Positions 6,888-15,386 of a stretch of 64,000 bases of DNA are shown piece by piece (position 1 is the first letter of the stretch; each line of letters opens with the position of its first letter). This DNA comes from Desulfitibacter alkalitolerans DSM 16504 (GTDB taxonomy: Bacteria; Bacillota; DSM-16504; Desulfitibacterales; Desulfitibacteraceae). The position numbers and the translations under genes are program-made. The notes beneath the pieces are model-generated. The model was not told the DNA's origin, ran no database searches, and worked only from the letters and a program-made list of their open reading frames with translations. The stretch covers positions 1-64,000 of the forward strand of contig NZ_JHVU01000018.1 of assembly GCF_000620305.1 (NCBI RefSeq). The letters run 5' to 3'.

Positions 6888-9002
6888 ATGGGAAGCTTTA
6901 TTGGAAAACCAATTGCCAGAATAGATGCCGAAGATAAGGTGACAGGTAAAGGACACTATGCTGCAGATATAAAAGTTAAAGATTGCCTATGGATAAAATT
7001 AGTACGTTCCCCTATTCCCCATGGAATAATTAAAAGCATTAACACCTCAGAATTAAAAAATAAGCCTGGAGTTTTTTGTTTTACAGGTCAGGATATCAAG
7101 GTAAATTCTTTTGGAAATATAATTAAGGATCAGCCTATTCTTGCCCATGACAAGGTCAGATTTTACGGCGAACCAGTTGTACTGGTTGCTGCACCTACTA
7201 AAAAAGAGGCTGAGTTCTGGGCTGGTAGGGTTTATATAGAATATGAAAGTTTACCAGTAATGGATGACCCCATGGTGGCTCTTAAAAATGAGGTTAAAAT
7301 ACATGACCAGGGTAATCTGCTGCAGAAGTTTAATTTTGACAAAAGAGATGTTAACAAAGGCTTTGGCAGCAGCCATCTTACCCTTAAAGATGAGTTTGAA
7401 GTACCAATGGTGGACCATGCATACCTAGAAACAGAAGCAGGAGTCAGTTACTGGGATGGAGATGTACTCAATGTAATTGCAGGAACCCAGAATCCCTTCC
7501 ATGATAGGAATGAGATAGCCCGCTGTTTTGATATATCTCCCGACAGGATTAGAGTTAAGGCTCCACTTGTTGGAGGCGGTTTTGGCGGAAAGGATGGAAA
7601 TACTGTTCAACTTTATTTAGCTTTGGTAACCATTAAAACAGGCAAGCCAGCCAAGCTGGTATTTGACAGGGAAGAGTCCCTTTTAACCACATATAAAAGA
7701 CATCCGGCCAGGGTCGTAACAAAAATGGGGTTTGGAAAACATGGGAGAATACTTGCATTTGAATCTGAAATTTATTTTGATACAGGTGCTTATGCGGCCC
7801 TAGGTCCAGCAGTTTTAGGATTAGGCGTGGAACATAGTACGGGACCATATGAAATAGCAAATGTGAAAATTGATGCCTATCTTGTATATACAAACAAGCC
7901 TCCTGCAAGTGCCATGAGAGGCTTTGGTGCACCCCAAACCCTATTTGCTACAGAAACCTTGATTAACAGGGCAGCAGAATTACTTGAGATTGATCCTATA
8001 CAAATACGATTGCTTAATTCATTAGAAAAGGGAAAGGAAGCCTCTCTTGGACAGGTTATGGAGCACTCTGTGGGTATAAAAGAGGCTTTAAAAAAATTAG
8101 GGAATTCAGATTTTTGGAGAAAAAGAAAACAAGAAGCTGACCCATTGGTGGGATACGGAATGGCTTCGGGCTGGTTGAGCTGTGGTCTGGGAGTAGGAAT
8201 AAAAGATGATGCAAAGGTTGAGATAAGAAGGTCCGATGACAAATATATAATAAAGGTTGGCTGTGTTGATATAGGACAGGGCAATTATACTGGATTTGCA
8301 CAATTAGCAGCTAGTGAACTGCAGGTTGACATGGATAAAATAGAGCTAGTTACTGCTGATACCCTTGGTACTCATGATTGTGGGACAACTGCTGCTTCAA
8401 GAACCACCTACATAGTAGGAAATGCTTTATTAAATGCAATTAAAGATTATAGAAAACAAGAGGAAAAGGGGATTGCTCAACCTGTTGGGATTGGACAGGC
8501 CGTTTTCCCTGAATCCAAACTTACTCATCTGGGCATTGGACTACCCCATATGATGTATACTTTTATAGCACAAGCAGCTAAAGTAAGGATAGATCCCTAT
8601 ACAGGAGAAATAAAGCTGTTGTATATATTTGGTGTTACTGAAGCTGGCAAAGTCTTAAATCCCTTAAGTCTATCGGGTCAAATTGAGGGTGGAATTGCCA
8701 TGAATGCAGGGTACTGCCTTATGGAGCAGATGCGCATTAAAGATGGCATTCCTCTAGAGAGAGATCTTTCAAAATATTTAATACCTACTAGCATGGATTT
8801 ATGTAATATGGAAACAGCTACAGTTGACGCATATGAAAACAGCGGACCCTTTGGAATAAAAGGAGCTGCAGAGGTAAGTACAGTTGCCATAGCTCCAGCA
8901 ATTACTGCAGCAGTAGCAGGTATTACAGGTAAAGTAATAACAAAGCTTCCCATATCACGCCATAATATAGTTGAAGCCTGTATGGAGGGGTATAGTTCTT
9001 GA
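6888..9002 (+). CDS. xanthine dehydrogenase family protein, molybdopterin-binding subunit
   Basis: This 704-residue subunit of a molybdenum hydroxylase would hydroxylate purines or other N-heterocycles in the cytoplasm. It starts with the usual 'GKPIARIDAEDKVTGKGHYAADI' and carries the Mo-cofactor motifs 'GGGFGGKDG' (near 230) and 'AMRGFGAPQ' (near 344). A C-terminal 'FGIKGAAEVST' holds the likely catalytic Glu. It is a little shorter than many XdhA/XdhD chains but complete. A GAGGTGA site precedes the ATG. The FAD subunit follows at once, but no 2Fe-2S subunit gene is adjacent, so the electron path needs a partner from elsewhere. Confidence 0.92.
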   Translation: MGSFIGKPIARIDAEDKVTGKGHYAADIKVKDCLWIKLVRSPIPHGIIKSINTSELKNKPGVFCFTGQDIKVNSFGNIIKDQPILAHDKVRFYGEPVVLVAAPTKKEAEFWAGRVYIEYESLPVMDDPMVALKNEVKIHDQGNLLQKFNFDKRDVNKGFGSSHLTLKDEFEVPMVDHAYLETEAGVSYWDGDVLNVIAGTQNPFHDRNEIARCFDISPDRIRVKAPLVGGGFGGKDGNTVQLYLALVTIKTGKPAKLVFDREESLLTTYKRHPARVVTKMGFGKHGRILAFESEIYFDTGAYAALGPAVLGLGVEHSTGPYEIANVKIDAYLVYTNKPPASAMRGFGAPQTLFATETLINRAAELLEIDPIQIRLLNSLEKGKEASLGQVMEHSVGIKEALKKLGNSDFWRKRKQEADPLVGYGMASGWLSCGLGVGIKDDAKVEIRRSDDKYIIKVGCVDIGQGNYTGFAQLAASELQVDMDKIELVTADTLGTHDCGTTAASRTTYIVGNALLNAIKDYRKQEEKGIAQPVGIGQAVFPESKLTHLGIGLPHMMYTFIAQAAKVRIDPYTGEIKLLYIFGVTEAGKVLNPLSLSGQIEGGIAMNAGYCLMEQMRIKDGIPLERDLSKYLIPTSMDLCNMETATVDAYENSGPFGIKGAAEVSTVAIAPAITAAVAGITGKVITKLPISRHNIVEACMEGYSS

Positions 9003-9029
9003 ATAATCAGGGAAGGGATGTTTTGCAGC

Positions 9030-9857
9030 ATGGAATTGTATAATCCAAAAAGTCTCTCAAATGCACTAGATATTTTAGCTGGGGGTAACTGTACTGTACT
9101 GGCAGGTGGTACTGACTTGCTTGTTAAAAATAGGTTTAGAAATAAAATTATTAATATTTGTGACCTGAAGGAATTAGATTTCATTGAGGATACAGGGGGG
9201 GGTCTGGAAATAGGAGCTGGTGTTACCCACGGGCAAATAGAGAAGTCTACTATTATAAAAAAGTATGCACCTGTTCTTGCAGCTGGATGTAGTATGGTTG
9301 GGTCAACTCAAATTAGAAATAAAGGCACACTTGGGGGTAATATTGTCTCAGCATCTCCAGCTGGAGATACACTTACATCGTTATCAGTCTTGAATTGTCA
9401 ACTAGTCCTTAATAGCAAAAGCAGGGAGCGACACATATCTCTGCTAGAGTTTATTACTGGGCCTGGAAAGCACATATTAGATGACAATGAACTGGTAACC
9501 AGGATTATTATAGAAAAAATGGATGAAAAGGAATGCTGGTATTATAAAAAAGTTGGCTTAAGAAATGCCCTGTCCATTGCAGTGGTTGGAGCTGCAATAA
9601 GGGGATTAGTTCAGGATGGAGTCTTTAAAAGACTTGACATTGCACTGGGTTCAGTTGGTCCTAAAATTCAGCTGCCAAAAGAGCTTGCAAACATGTTTTT
9701 AGATAAAAGTTTTGAAAAGAAAGAAGTTTGGATGATACTAGACAATGTAGATAGATATATTACTCCAATAGATGATATTAGAGCAAGCAGGGAGCAGAGG
9801 GTTTTGACAATTAAAGGGGTGCTTTTTGAAGGGTTATGCCGACTGCTTAGTATTTGA
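9030..9857 (+). CDS. xanthine dehydrogenase family protein, FAD-binding subunit
   Basis: This CO-dehydrogenase-medium-type flavoprotein (275 residues from the start chosen) has the FAD motifs 'VLAGGTDLLVKNR' and 'TQIRNKGTLGGNIVSASPAGD'. It would pass electrons from the 2Fe-2S subunit to NAD or another acceptor. I chose ATG 9030 (MELYNPKSL), the normal family start, because the ATG at 9018 directly abuts the GGAAGGG site. It lies about 27 bp after the Mo subunit gene in one operon. Confidence 0.9.
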   Translation: MELYNPKSLSNALDILAGGNCTVLAGGTDLLVKNRFRNKIINICDLKELDFIEDTGGGLEIGAGVTHGQIEKSTIIKKYAPVLAAGCSMVGSTQIRNKGTLGGNIVSASPAGDTLTSLSVLNCQLVLNSKSRERHISLLEFITGPGKHILDDNELVTRIIIEKMDEKECWYYKKVGLRNALSIAVVGAAIRGLVQDGVFKRLDIALGSVGPKIQLPKELANMFLDKSFEKKEVWMILDNVDRYITPIDDIRASREQRVLTIKGVLFEGLCRLLSI

Positions 9858-9974
9858 TAAAACCTAATAAATTGCCGATTTATTACATGTAAAAAACTTG
9901 AGTAGGGAGGGATTTGTTTATCTTAAATAATTATGCAACAAGATGTGTATTCTTAATAGGGGAGGTAAAAAATA

Positions 9975-11093
9975 ATGAAGAGTTTTAAAAAGTTAAGTGT
10001 GCTAATGCTACTAATCATGTTTCTGGCTGGTATGGTTACGGGCTGTGGTCAAAAGGCAGATGATGCAAAAGAAGAGCCAGCACCACCACAGGAAGAAGAG
10101 TTTGTAGTTGGTTTTGTTTATTCTGGACCAGTAGGGGATTTTGGGTGGGCATATGCCCATGACCTGGGTCGCCAGTACCTGGAAAATAATGTTTCAGGAG
10201 TAAGAACCATATATATTGAGGATGTTCCAGCTGGACCTGATGCGGAAAGGGCCATGAATGAGCTTATCCAAAGAGGTGCCAGGGTTGTTTTTACTACAAG
10301 CTATGGATTTATGGATTTTACCATAAATGTGGCAGAACAGCATCCTGACGTTATTTTCTTAAACTGTTCAGGTTTTAAGACTGCGGAAAATGCAGGGAAT
10401 TACTGGGCTAGAATGTATGAGGCCAGCTATTTATCAGGAATTGCTGCTGGGCTTAAAACTGAAACAAATATTTTAGGATATGTGGGAGCTTTTCCTGTAC
10501 CGCTGGTAGTAAGGCAAATTAATGCCTTTGCACTAGGTGCTCAATCAGTAAATTCTGATGTTACTGTTAATGTAATCTGGACGAATAAATTCTATGACCC
10601 TGCTACAGAAAAGGAAGCCGCTCTCGGGTTAATAGATCTAGGAGCAGATGTTCTTGCACAATATCAGAATTCTCCAGCTACACAGCAGGCTGCTCAAGAA
10701 AGGGGAGTATGGGGAATTAGCTGTTATGCAGATATGACGCAATTCGCACCCCAGGCTACTTTAACTGGTCCTGTGTGGAATTGGGGTCCATACTATGCTG
10801 ATATAGTCCAGCAAATAATGGCAGGGAACTGGGAATCACATCATACCTACTGGGGCTCTATGAAAGAAGGCATAGTGTATCTAGCACCATACAATGAAAA
10901 TGTTATGACACCAGAAATGATCGAAGCAGTGGAAGCTGCTAAAGCAGCTCTTTTTGCAGGAGAATTAGATATATTCGCAGGACCAATTATGAATCAAGCA
11001 GGTGAATTAGTGGTTCCTGAAGGTAGTTCAATGAGCGATCAAGAAAAATTAGGAATGAACTGGTTTGTTAAAGGTGTACAGGGTAATTTATAG
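9975..11093 (+). CDS. BMP-family ABC transporter substrate-binding lipoprotein
   Basis: This 372-residue lipoprotein has a signal peptide and lipobox (MVTGC, Cys at 24), then a BMP/PnrA-like periplasmic-binding fold ('FVVGFVYSGPVGDFGWAYAHDLG', 'RGARVVFTTSYGFMDFT', 'DVIFLNCSGFKTAENAGNY'). Family members bind nucleosides or purines outside the membrane and feed an ABC importer. Next to xanthine-dehydrogenase and 8-oxoguanine-deaminase-like genes, a purine ligand is likely. The ATPase and two permeases that normally follow such a gene are absent here; a terminator and an intron remnant come instead. Confidence 0.9.
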   Translation: MKSFKKLSVLMLLIMFLAGMVTGCGQKADDAKEEPAPPQEEEFVVGFVYSGPVGDFGWAYAHDLGRQYLENNVSGVRTIYIEDVPAGPDAERAMNELIQRGARVVFTTSYGFMDFTINVAEQHPDVIFLNCSGFKTAENAGNYWARMYEASYLSGIAAGLKTETNILGYVGAFPVPLVVRQINAFALGAQSVNSDVTVNVIWTNKFYDPATEKEAALGLIDLGADVLAQYQNSPATQQAAQERGVWGISCYADMTQFAPQATLTGPVWNWGPYYADIVQQIMAGNWESHHTYWGSMKEGIVYLAPYNENVMTPEMIEAVEAAKAALFAGELDIFAGPIMNQAGELVVPEGSSMSDQEKLGMNWFVKGVQGNL

Positions 11094-11111
11094 TTTTCAC
11101 TAACCATTTAG

Positions 11112-11140
11112 GCTGTAGAGGTTTTTTCTACAGCTTATTT
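11112..11140 (+). terminator. rho-independent terminator after the BMP lipoprotein gene
   Basis: Stem GCTGTAGA/TCTACAGC (11112-11119 and 11127-11134) with a T-rich loop, followed by TTATTTT. It lies 19 bp after the BMP stop and just upstream of the group II intron remnant. Class C group II introns are known to insert next to such terminators. Confidence 0.8.
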
Positions 11141-11152
11141 TACACCATCAGA

Positions 11153-11742
11153 GCGTGCCCAGCTAAGCTGTATCTTGCTTACAGGTGAAAGTCCTGTCTA
11201 GGTAATCACCAAGGAGCCTAGTAGCTATAAGACCAACGTTAACAGAAATGGTAGCGTTGAAGCGTCTCGAAAATGTATCCAAGTGATGCTAGCAAAACTT
11301 CAGACCGCAACATAAAGTGAATCTTGCAGTGCTGTTAGAAAACCCTGACGGGAGAAGAGAAGGAGACGAGCCCCTTCTGATAGGGCGAAGTCCATGGAAT
11401 GTGTGAAGAACTTGGAAACAACACAGAAGAACCTTCCGGCATATGGAGGGCGGTATGAAGTAATAGTAAGATACGGAACTGGGGAGACCCTCCTTTGCAC
11501 TTTCAATAAAGAAAGTAAAACGGAAACCTATAAGTGTAAGCGAAATGGTATACGGCAAAGAAGGAGTCGGAGGGGGTAATAGTACTAATGAGAGTGATGA
11601 CAACAAAACATCACTTAAAGGAAGTACCTTCGTAAAGCCGAAGGAAGAAGAACATCGGAAAGCCGTATGAGGGAAAACCTCACGTACGGTTTAATGAGGA
11701 GAGGCTGGAGGAGAGAGTATCAAATCCAGCCCCTTACTCTAC
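11153..11742 (+). mobile_element. group II intron remnant without an ORF
   Basis: An RNA-type sequence of about 590 bp starts near GTGCCCAGCTAAGCTG (11155), close to the GUGYG 5' end of group II introns. It contains the domain I-III style stretch (AAGGAGTCGGAGGGGGTAATAG, 11560-11580) and a canonical domain V hairpin at 11661-11692 (AGCCGTATGAGG, GAAA-type loop, CCTCACGTACGGTT). Domain VI has stem GGCTGG/CCAGCC (11703-11708 and 11726-11731), and the 3' end is near CTTACTCTAC. No reverse transcriptase is encoded in domain IV. Exact ends are estimates. It may still fold, but it needs a maturase in trans. Confidence 0.8.
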
Positions 11743-11962
11743 AAGTATAAGTTCCACAAGGTAGATAGCGATATCCAAGGATTTTTTGATATCATTCGAT
11801 AACATAAATCAGGAAAAGCTAATGAAATTAGTGGAAATGCGGATTAGTGATAAAAGAGTATTAAAATTAATTCATAAGTGGCTAAAGACTGGAGTAATGG
11901 AAGAAGGAAATATTAAGAGAGCAGACTTAAGATATTTAGTTTTAATGAGTAGGTGTTGTTAG
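11743..11962 (+). pseudogene. fragment of a group II intron reverse transcriptase
   Basis: Two frames give pieces of a maturase-type reverse transcriptase: 'KVDSDIQGFFD' in one frame, then, after a small insertion and frameshift, 'FDNINQEKLMKLVEMRISDK' continuing to 'LIHKWLKTGVMEEG' and a stop at 11960-11962. Only about 65 residues of the RT core remain, with no catalytic YADD box. It lies after domain VI, not inside domain IV, so it is either exon sequence of an older intron ORF or a rearrangement. Its last codon abuts the amidohydrolase ATG. Confidence 0.75.
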
Positions 11963-13330
11963 ATGTTTACCTTACTAAAAAATGCTGACTGGGTTTTAAC
12001 CTTTGATAAGGACAACACAAGGATTAAAAACGGCTCAGTTTTAATTGAAGGGAACAGAATTGTAGGGGTTGGAAAGAATCTGGCCTGCCAGGAAGGCACC
12101 AGGGTAATAGATGCCGCAGGCAGGATTGTCATGCCAGGGCTGGTTAATACCCACCACCACCTATATCAAACCTTAACCAGAAATATACCTGAAACCCAGG
12201 ACATTCCCCTTTTTCCATGGTTATTAAAGCTGTATGAAATCTGGAAACATTTAACTCCAGAGGCTGTAAGGATAGGGGCCATGGTGGGATTAGGTGAACT
12301 CCTAAAGACAGGCTGTACTACCAGTGCCGACCATCATTATGTATTTCCCTGCAGCCAGCCAGGGGAACTAATAGATGAACAGATATTGGCAGCCCGGGAG
12401 CTAGGAATAAGGTTTCATCCAAACCGCGGCAGCATGTCCCTGGGAAGAGACCAGGGGGGACTGCCGCCCAATGAAGTCATCCAGACAGAGGAGACGATTT
12501 TAAAGGACTGTGAGCGTCTTGTACAAAAATATCACGATCCAGGTACTTACTCAATGTGTAGGATAGTCTTTGCTCCATGCTCACCCTTTTCCGTAACTGG
12601 TGACCTTATGAAGGAAAGTGCCGTTTTGGCAAGAAAGCATGGGGTGTTCCTGCATACCCACCTGGCAGAAACAAGGGATGAGGATGATTTTTGTATGCAG
12701 AAGCTTGGGATGAGGCCAGTAGAGTATATGGAAAAGCTGGGTTGGTTAGGTGAGGATGTGTGGTTTGCCCATGGCATTCACTTAAATGATGCAGAGGTGG
12801 GACTGCTGGGTGAAACTAGAACTGGGGTTGCCCACTGCCCAGCATCAAATATGAAGCTTAACTCGGGTATCTGCAGGGTAAGGGATCTTCAAAAGGCTGC
12901 TGCTCGAGTTGGTCTAGCCGTTGATGGCAGTGCCAGCAACGATTCCTCAAATATGTGGGCAGAGGTCAGGATAGCATACTTGCTGCAGAAACTAGCTCTG
13001 GGAGCAGAAGGACTAACTGCCGAGGATGTACTGAAAATGGCAACAGTAGGCGGTGCACAAATCCTGGGGAGAAAAGATATTGGATCTCTTGAGGTTGGCA
13101 AGGCTGCAGATATGATTTTGATAGATTTCCAGCAATTAGCCTTTGCTGGGGGCCAGCATGATCCGGTATCGGCCATAGTTAACACAGGCAATTCTAATCT
13201 AGTGGATATGACCATTGTTAATGGCAGGGTAGTTGTTGAAAAGGGCAGACTGGTTAATGTGGATGAGGCAAGAATAGCTCACGAGGCAAATAGAATCTCG
13301 CTGAATATGGTGCAAATAGACATTCAGTAA
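11963..13330 (+). CDS. 8-oxoguanine deaminase-like amidohydrolase
   Basis: This 455-residue Atz/Trz-type amidohydrolase has metal ligands 'NTHHHLYQTLTRN' (His64-66), 'HTHLAETRDE' (near 230), 'WFAHGIHLND' and 'VDGSASNDSSNMWAE'. 'GLGELLKTGCTTSADHHY' and the PW..L spacing match 8-oxoguanine/guanine deaminases, which release ammonia from 8-oxoguanine to give urate. This would feed purine breakdown beside the xanthine-dehydrogenase-like genes. The ATG has only a weak RBS (GTAGGTG), and the leader is the intron/RT debris, so the original leader was probably lost. Other aromatic deaminase substrates remain possible. Confidence 0.88.
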   Translation: MFTLLKNADWVLTFDKDNTRIKNGSVLIEGNRIVGVGKNLACQEGTRVIDAAGRIVMPGLVNTHHHLYQTLTRNIPETQDIPLFPWLLKLYEIWKHLTPEAVRIGAMVGLGELLKTGCTTSADHHYVFPCSQPGELIDEQILAARELGIRFHPNRGSMSLGRDQGGLPPNEVIQTEETILKDCERLVQKYHDPGTYSMCRIVFAPCSPFSVTGDLMKESAVLARKHGVFLHTHLAETRDEDDFCMQKLGMRPVEYMEKLGWLGEDVWFAHGIHLNDAEVGLLGETRTGVAHCPASNMKLNSGICRVRDLQKAAARVGLAVDGSASNDSSNMWAEVRIAYLLQKLALGAEGLTAEDVLKMATVGGAQILGRKDIGSLEVGKAADMILIDFQQLAFAGGQHDPVSAIVNTGNSNLVDMTIVNGRVVVEKGRLVNVDEARIAHEANRISLNMVQIDIQ

Positions 13331-13560
13331 CGCCAGGAATATCAATTGGAGCTGGTTTTGCAGTTAGCTTTACACCAACAAGTTCAGTAGATAAAATTAG
13401 AGACAAATGGGTTAGAGTTCCAATATCCTTATTTTCTTTGAACAATGCAAAATATTTTGTTTCATTTCAAAAGAAAAACCAAAAAATTTATAGAAAACCT
13501 TATTCACATGTATTTAACCGAGAGGACAAGGATAAGGGTATGTTTGGAGGCCGTAACTAA
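13327..13560 (+). pseudogene. possible gene fragment without a start
   Basis: A frame open for 77 codons begins inside the end of the amidohydrolase gene and reads 'TPGISIGAGFAVSFTPTSSV', then 'DKWVRVPISLFSLNNAKYFV', in a composition that looks protein-like. It has no start codon or RBS and ends at TAA 13558-13560. It could be the front of the protein continued in another frame at 13445-13816 after a frameshift. I do not recognise the family. Confidence 0.3.
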
Positions 13561-13816
13561 ACAGATTGAAAGCAATAGAATTAAGTTTGAAAGGTTTATG
13601 GAAAGCTCTTTTACAGAACGTGAAAAATTATATAAAAGGGTAGATAATATGCTTGTTCGGGCGGTTGAGATTGGTGATACAGAAATGGCGAAAGTAGCTT
13701 TGAATTTTATACTTACTGTATATAATAAGAAACCTATGGAAGGTTTAGAAGTGGCTATTGAAGGAGTAGGAAACAATTTGCTAGCTAAAAATGATATAAA
13801 GAACTATTTAGATTAA
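13445..13816 (+). CDS. hypothetical protein, probably a gene remnant
   Basis: This 123-residue frame is rich in Lys, Arg and Glu. 'TERTRIRVCLEAVTKQIESN' and 'LYKRVDNMLVRAVEIGDTEM' continue into 'ALNFILTVYNKKPMEGLEVA', a mostly helical protein. The first 15-20 residues look like readout of a different frame, and no RBS precedes the ATG, so the true protein may have started upstream with a frameshift between. I do not recognise the family. It lies in a region of debris between the purine genes and a toxin-antitoxin pair. Confidence 0.45.
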   Translation: MQNILFHFKRKTKKFIENLIHMYLTERTRIRVCLEAVTKQIESNRIKFERFMESSFTEREKLYKRVDNMLVRAVEIGDTEMAKVALNFILTVYNKKPMEGLEVAIEGVGNNLLAKNDIKNYLD

Positions 13817-13950
13817 TTGTCATTCACAGGTAATGATGTTTCAAAAAAAATAATTTAACCACAATGCTTTTGGAAAGCTAATAACAGTTAAAATATCCAT
13901 TGAAATGTAACGACAAAGGCGTTACAATATTATTAAAGGAGATGATTAAC

Positions 13951-14256
13951 ATGGAAAAAACTACGACTTTAAATTTAAGGGTTAACCCAGAAGTAAAAAG
14001 AAGGGCAGAGGAAGTTCTTTCACAACTCGGCATCCCTATGTCCACAGCGATAGATATTTATCTGAAGCAGATTTCAATGACTGGCGGAATACCTTTTGCT
14101 ATAAAACTGCCGACAGCGCCGGTTTCTGTAAACGCTGATTTGATGACAACGGACGAAATTCATGCGAAGTTAAAGGAAGGATACAACGATATCGAAAAAG
14201 GTAATGTGCAGGATGCATCTGCTGCCTTTCAGAGATTTCGGGAGAAACACGCATGA
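13951..14256 (+). CDS. RelB/DinJ-family antitoxin
   Basis: This 101-residue antitoxin has the RelB/DinJ ribbon-helix-helix start 'TTTLNLRVNPEVKRRAEEVL', then 'GIPMSTAIDIYLKQISMTGGIPF'. The C-terminal half should bind and neutralise the toxin. I chose ATG 13951 because AAAGGAGATG lies just before it; an in-frame upstream ATG at 13900 has no RBS. The stop overlaps the toxin start (ATGA), the usual antitoxin-toxin coupling. Such antitoxins normally repress their own promoter. Confidence 0.9.
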   Translation: MEKTTTLNLRVNPEVKRRAEEVLSQLGIPMSTAIDIYLKQISMTGGIPFAIKLPTAPVSVNADLMTTDEIHAKLKEGYNDIEKGNVQDASAAFQRFREKHA

Positions 14257-14570
14257 AGCAGTATAAGATTCAGATCACGGACAAAGCACTTTCCGATATG
14301 GAGGAGATTTATAATTATATCGCAGAGCAGCTACAGGCACCGGAAGCGGCCATGGGACAGTATAACAGAATAGCTGATGCAATCGAAACCCTTGATATGT
14401 TCCCGGAACGCGTGAGTTTAATGGAGACAGAAGAAGAACGCGGGCTGGGACTCAGGCAAATGCCTGTTGATAACTTTTCTGTATTCTTCCATATCAGAGA
14501 AGAGCGAGTAATCATTACAAACGTTTTGTACAGTGCCAGCGATATAGCCAAGCGTTTACGTGATTCCTGA
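14253..14570 (+). CDS. RelE/ParE-family toxin
   Basis: This 105-residue toxin has the ParE/RelE superfamily pattern 'ITDKALSDMEEIYNYIAEQL', 'ALETLxxFPER'-like 'IETLDMFPERVSL', and a C-terminal 'RVIITNVLYSASDIAKRL'. RelE types cut mRNA on the ribosome and ParE types poison gyrase; the sequence does not decide which. It is coupled to the antitoxin gene by a four-base overlap. Confidence 0.88.
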   Translation: MKQYKIQITDKALSDMEEIYNYIAEQLQAPEAAMGQYNRIADAIETLDMFPERVSLMETEEERGLGLRQMPVDNFSVFFHIREERVIITNVLYSASDIAKRLRDS

Positions 14571-14996
14571 AGGCTTCAGGTGGGGGTGTAATTTACCAAG
14601 TATCGAAAATAAGTTATGACACACGTGATAACCAAGAACAACCTACTATTTTATCTTTTTTGTATAGGAGTTTTAGGTGGAATAGTTCTACTCTTTTTAG
14701 GTCTTAAAGTCACGAGTTTGCACAAATAGTGATTGAAATGGCGCGAAGGTTTTTGGACCCGGGAAGAGGTGGGCGATGCCGGCGTGACACCCCTGTTTCA
14801 AATCATAGTTATGGTAAAAATTTAACATTTGAGTTTCTTGCAAGTACTTATCCGAAGATGCCCTCCATCGGCCTTCCTTTTTCTCCCAAAAGGGGACAGT
14901 CCCCCTACCTCCAATAGTTAAGCCAGTAATACAATATACTGCTCAAAAAAGAGACATTGATGAGTATACAAAAAAACTATTGGGAGGTAAAGACAA
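14571..14996 (+). other. 426-bp gap with a GGGGAC palindrome
   Basis: No convincing gene is seen; a 62-codon frame here has no RBS and no protein-like pattern. The gap contains a perfect 13-base palindrome GGGGACAGTCCCC at 14892-14904, related to the GGGGACA/TGTCCCC repeat at 45621-45669. Such motifs are often left by REP-type or IS200-like elements. A GGGAGG site at 14981-14986 serves the following istB fragment. Confidence 0.5.
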
Positions 14997-15386
14997 ATGG
15001 CTGAATTAGCAAATGTAACTAGACTATTAAAAGAGCTTTCTCTTAAAGAGGCAGCAAATAAGATAGATGTACTAACCGCCGATGCTGCTATTAATAACAT
15101 GACACCCCTTGATGTACTAGAAATACTTTTAAAATGTGAACTAGAATTTAGAAATAAAAGCAATATAGAAAAAAGGATTAAAGCTGCAAATTTCCCTTAT
15201 GAGGCTAGAATAGAAGAATTTGATTTTAGCAATAAAGAACTAGGAATAACCAAAAACCATATGAACCAGCTGCTGGAGCTTTCATGGCTCCAGCAGGCAT
15301 ATAACATCATGTTTCTAGACTTCTATAGCTCTCTGGATGATATAACAAAGGTGCCCCTTACAGAGGCACCTCTTTTAGTGCAATAA
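14997..15386 (+). pseudogene. truncated IstB-like IS21 helper protein (N-terminal part)
   Basis: This 129-residue frame matches the N-terminal region of IstB, the ATPase helper of IS21 transposition: 'LLKELSLKEAANKID', 'LDVLEILLKCELEFRNKSNI', 'IKAANFPYEARIEEFDF', then 'QLLELSWLQQAYNIMFLDFY'. In intact IstB this point leads into a Walker A ATP-binding site; here the frame stops and no P-loop or IstA gene is present. The last codons fall in a terminator hairpin. It has a good RBS (GGGAGG) and may be made, but it cannot bind ATP. Confidence 0.7.
15350..15376. terminator. terminator hairpin between istB fragment and anti-sigma gene
   Basis: Stem GGTGCC/GGCACC (15350-15355 and 15365-15370) is followed by TCTTTT on the plus strand. 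It overlaps the end of the istB fragment and lies just downstream of the minus-strand anti-sigma gene, so it may serve both directions. Confidence 0.6.

Noticed and set aside
8056-8303. Minus-strand frames inside the Mo-subunit gene
   Set aside because: They are shadows of the clear molybdenum hydroxylase frame on the other strand.
11394-11579. Small frames inside the group II intron remnant
   Set aside because: They fall in conserved intron RNA sequence and have no protein-like pattern.
14729-14917. 62-codon frame in the gap after the toxin gene
   Set aside because: No RBS, biased composition, and it contains the GGGGAC palindrome; looks non-coding.
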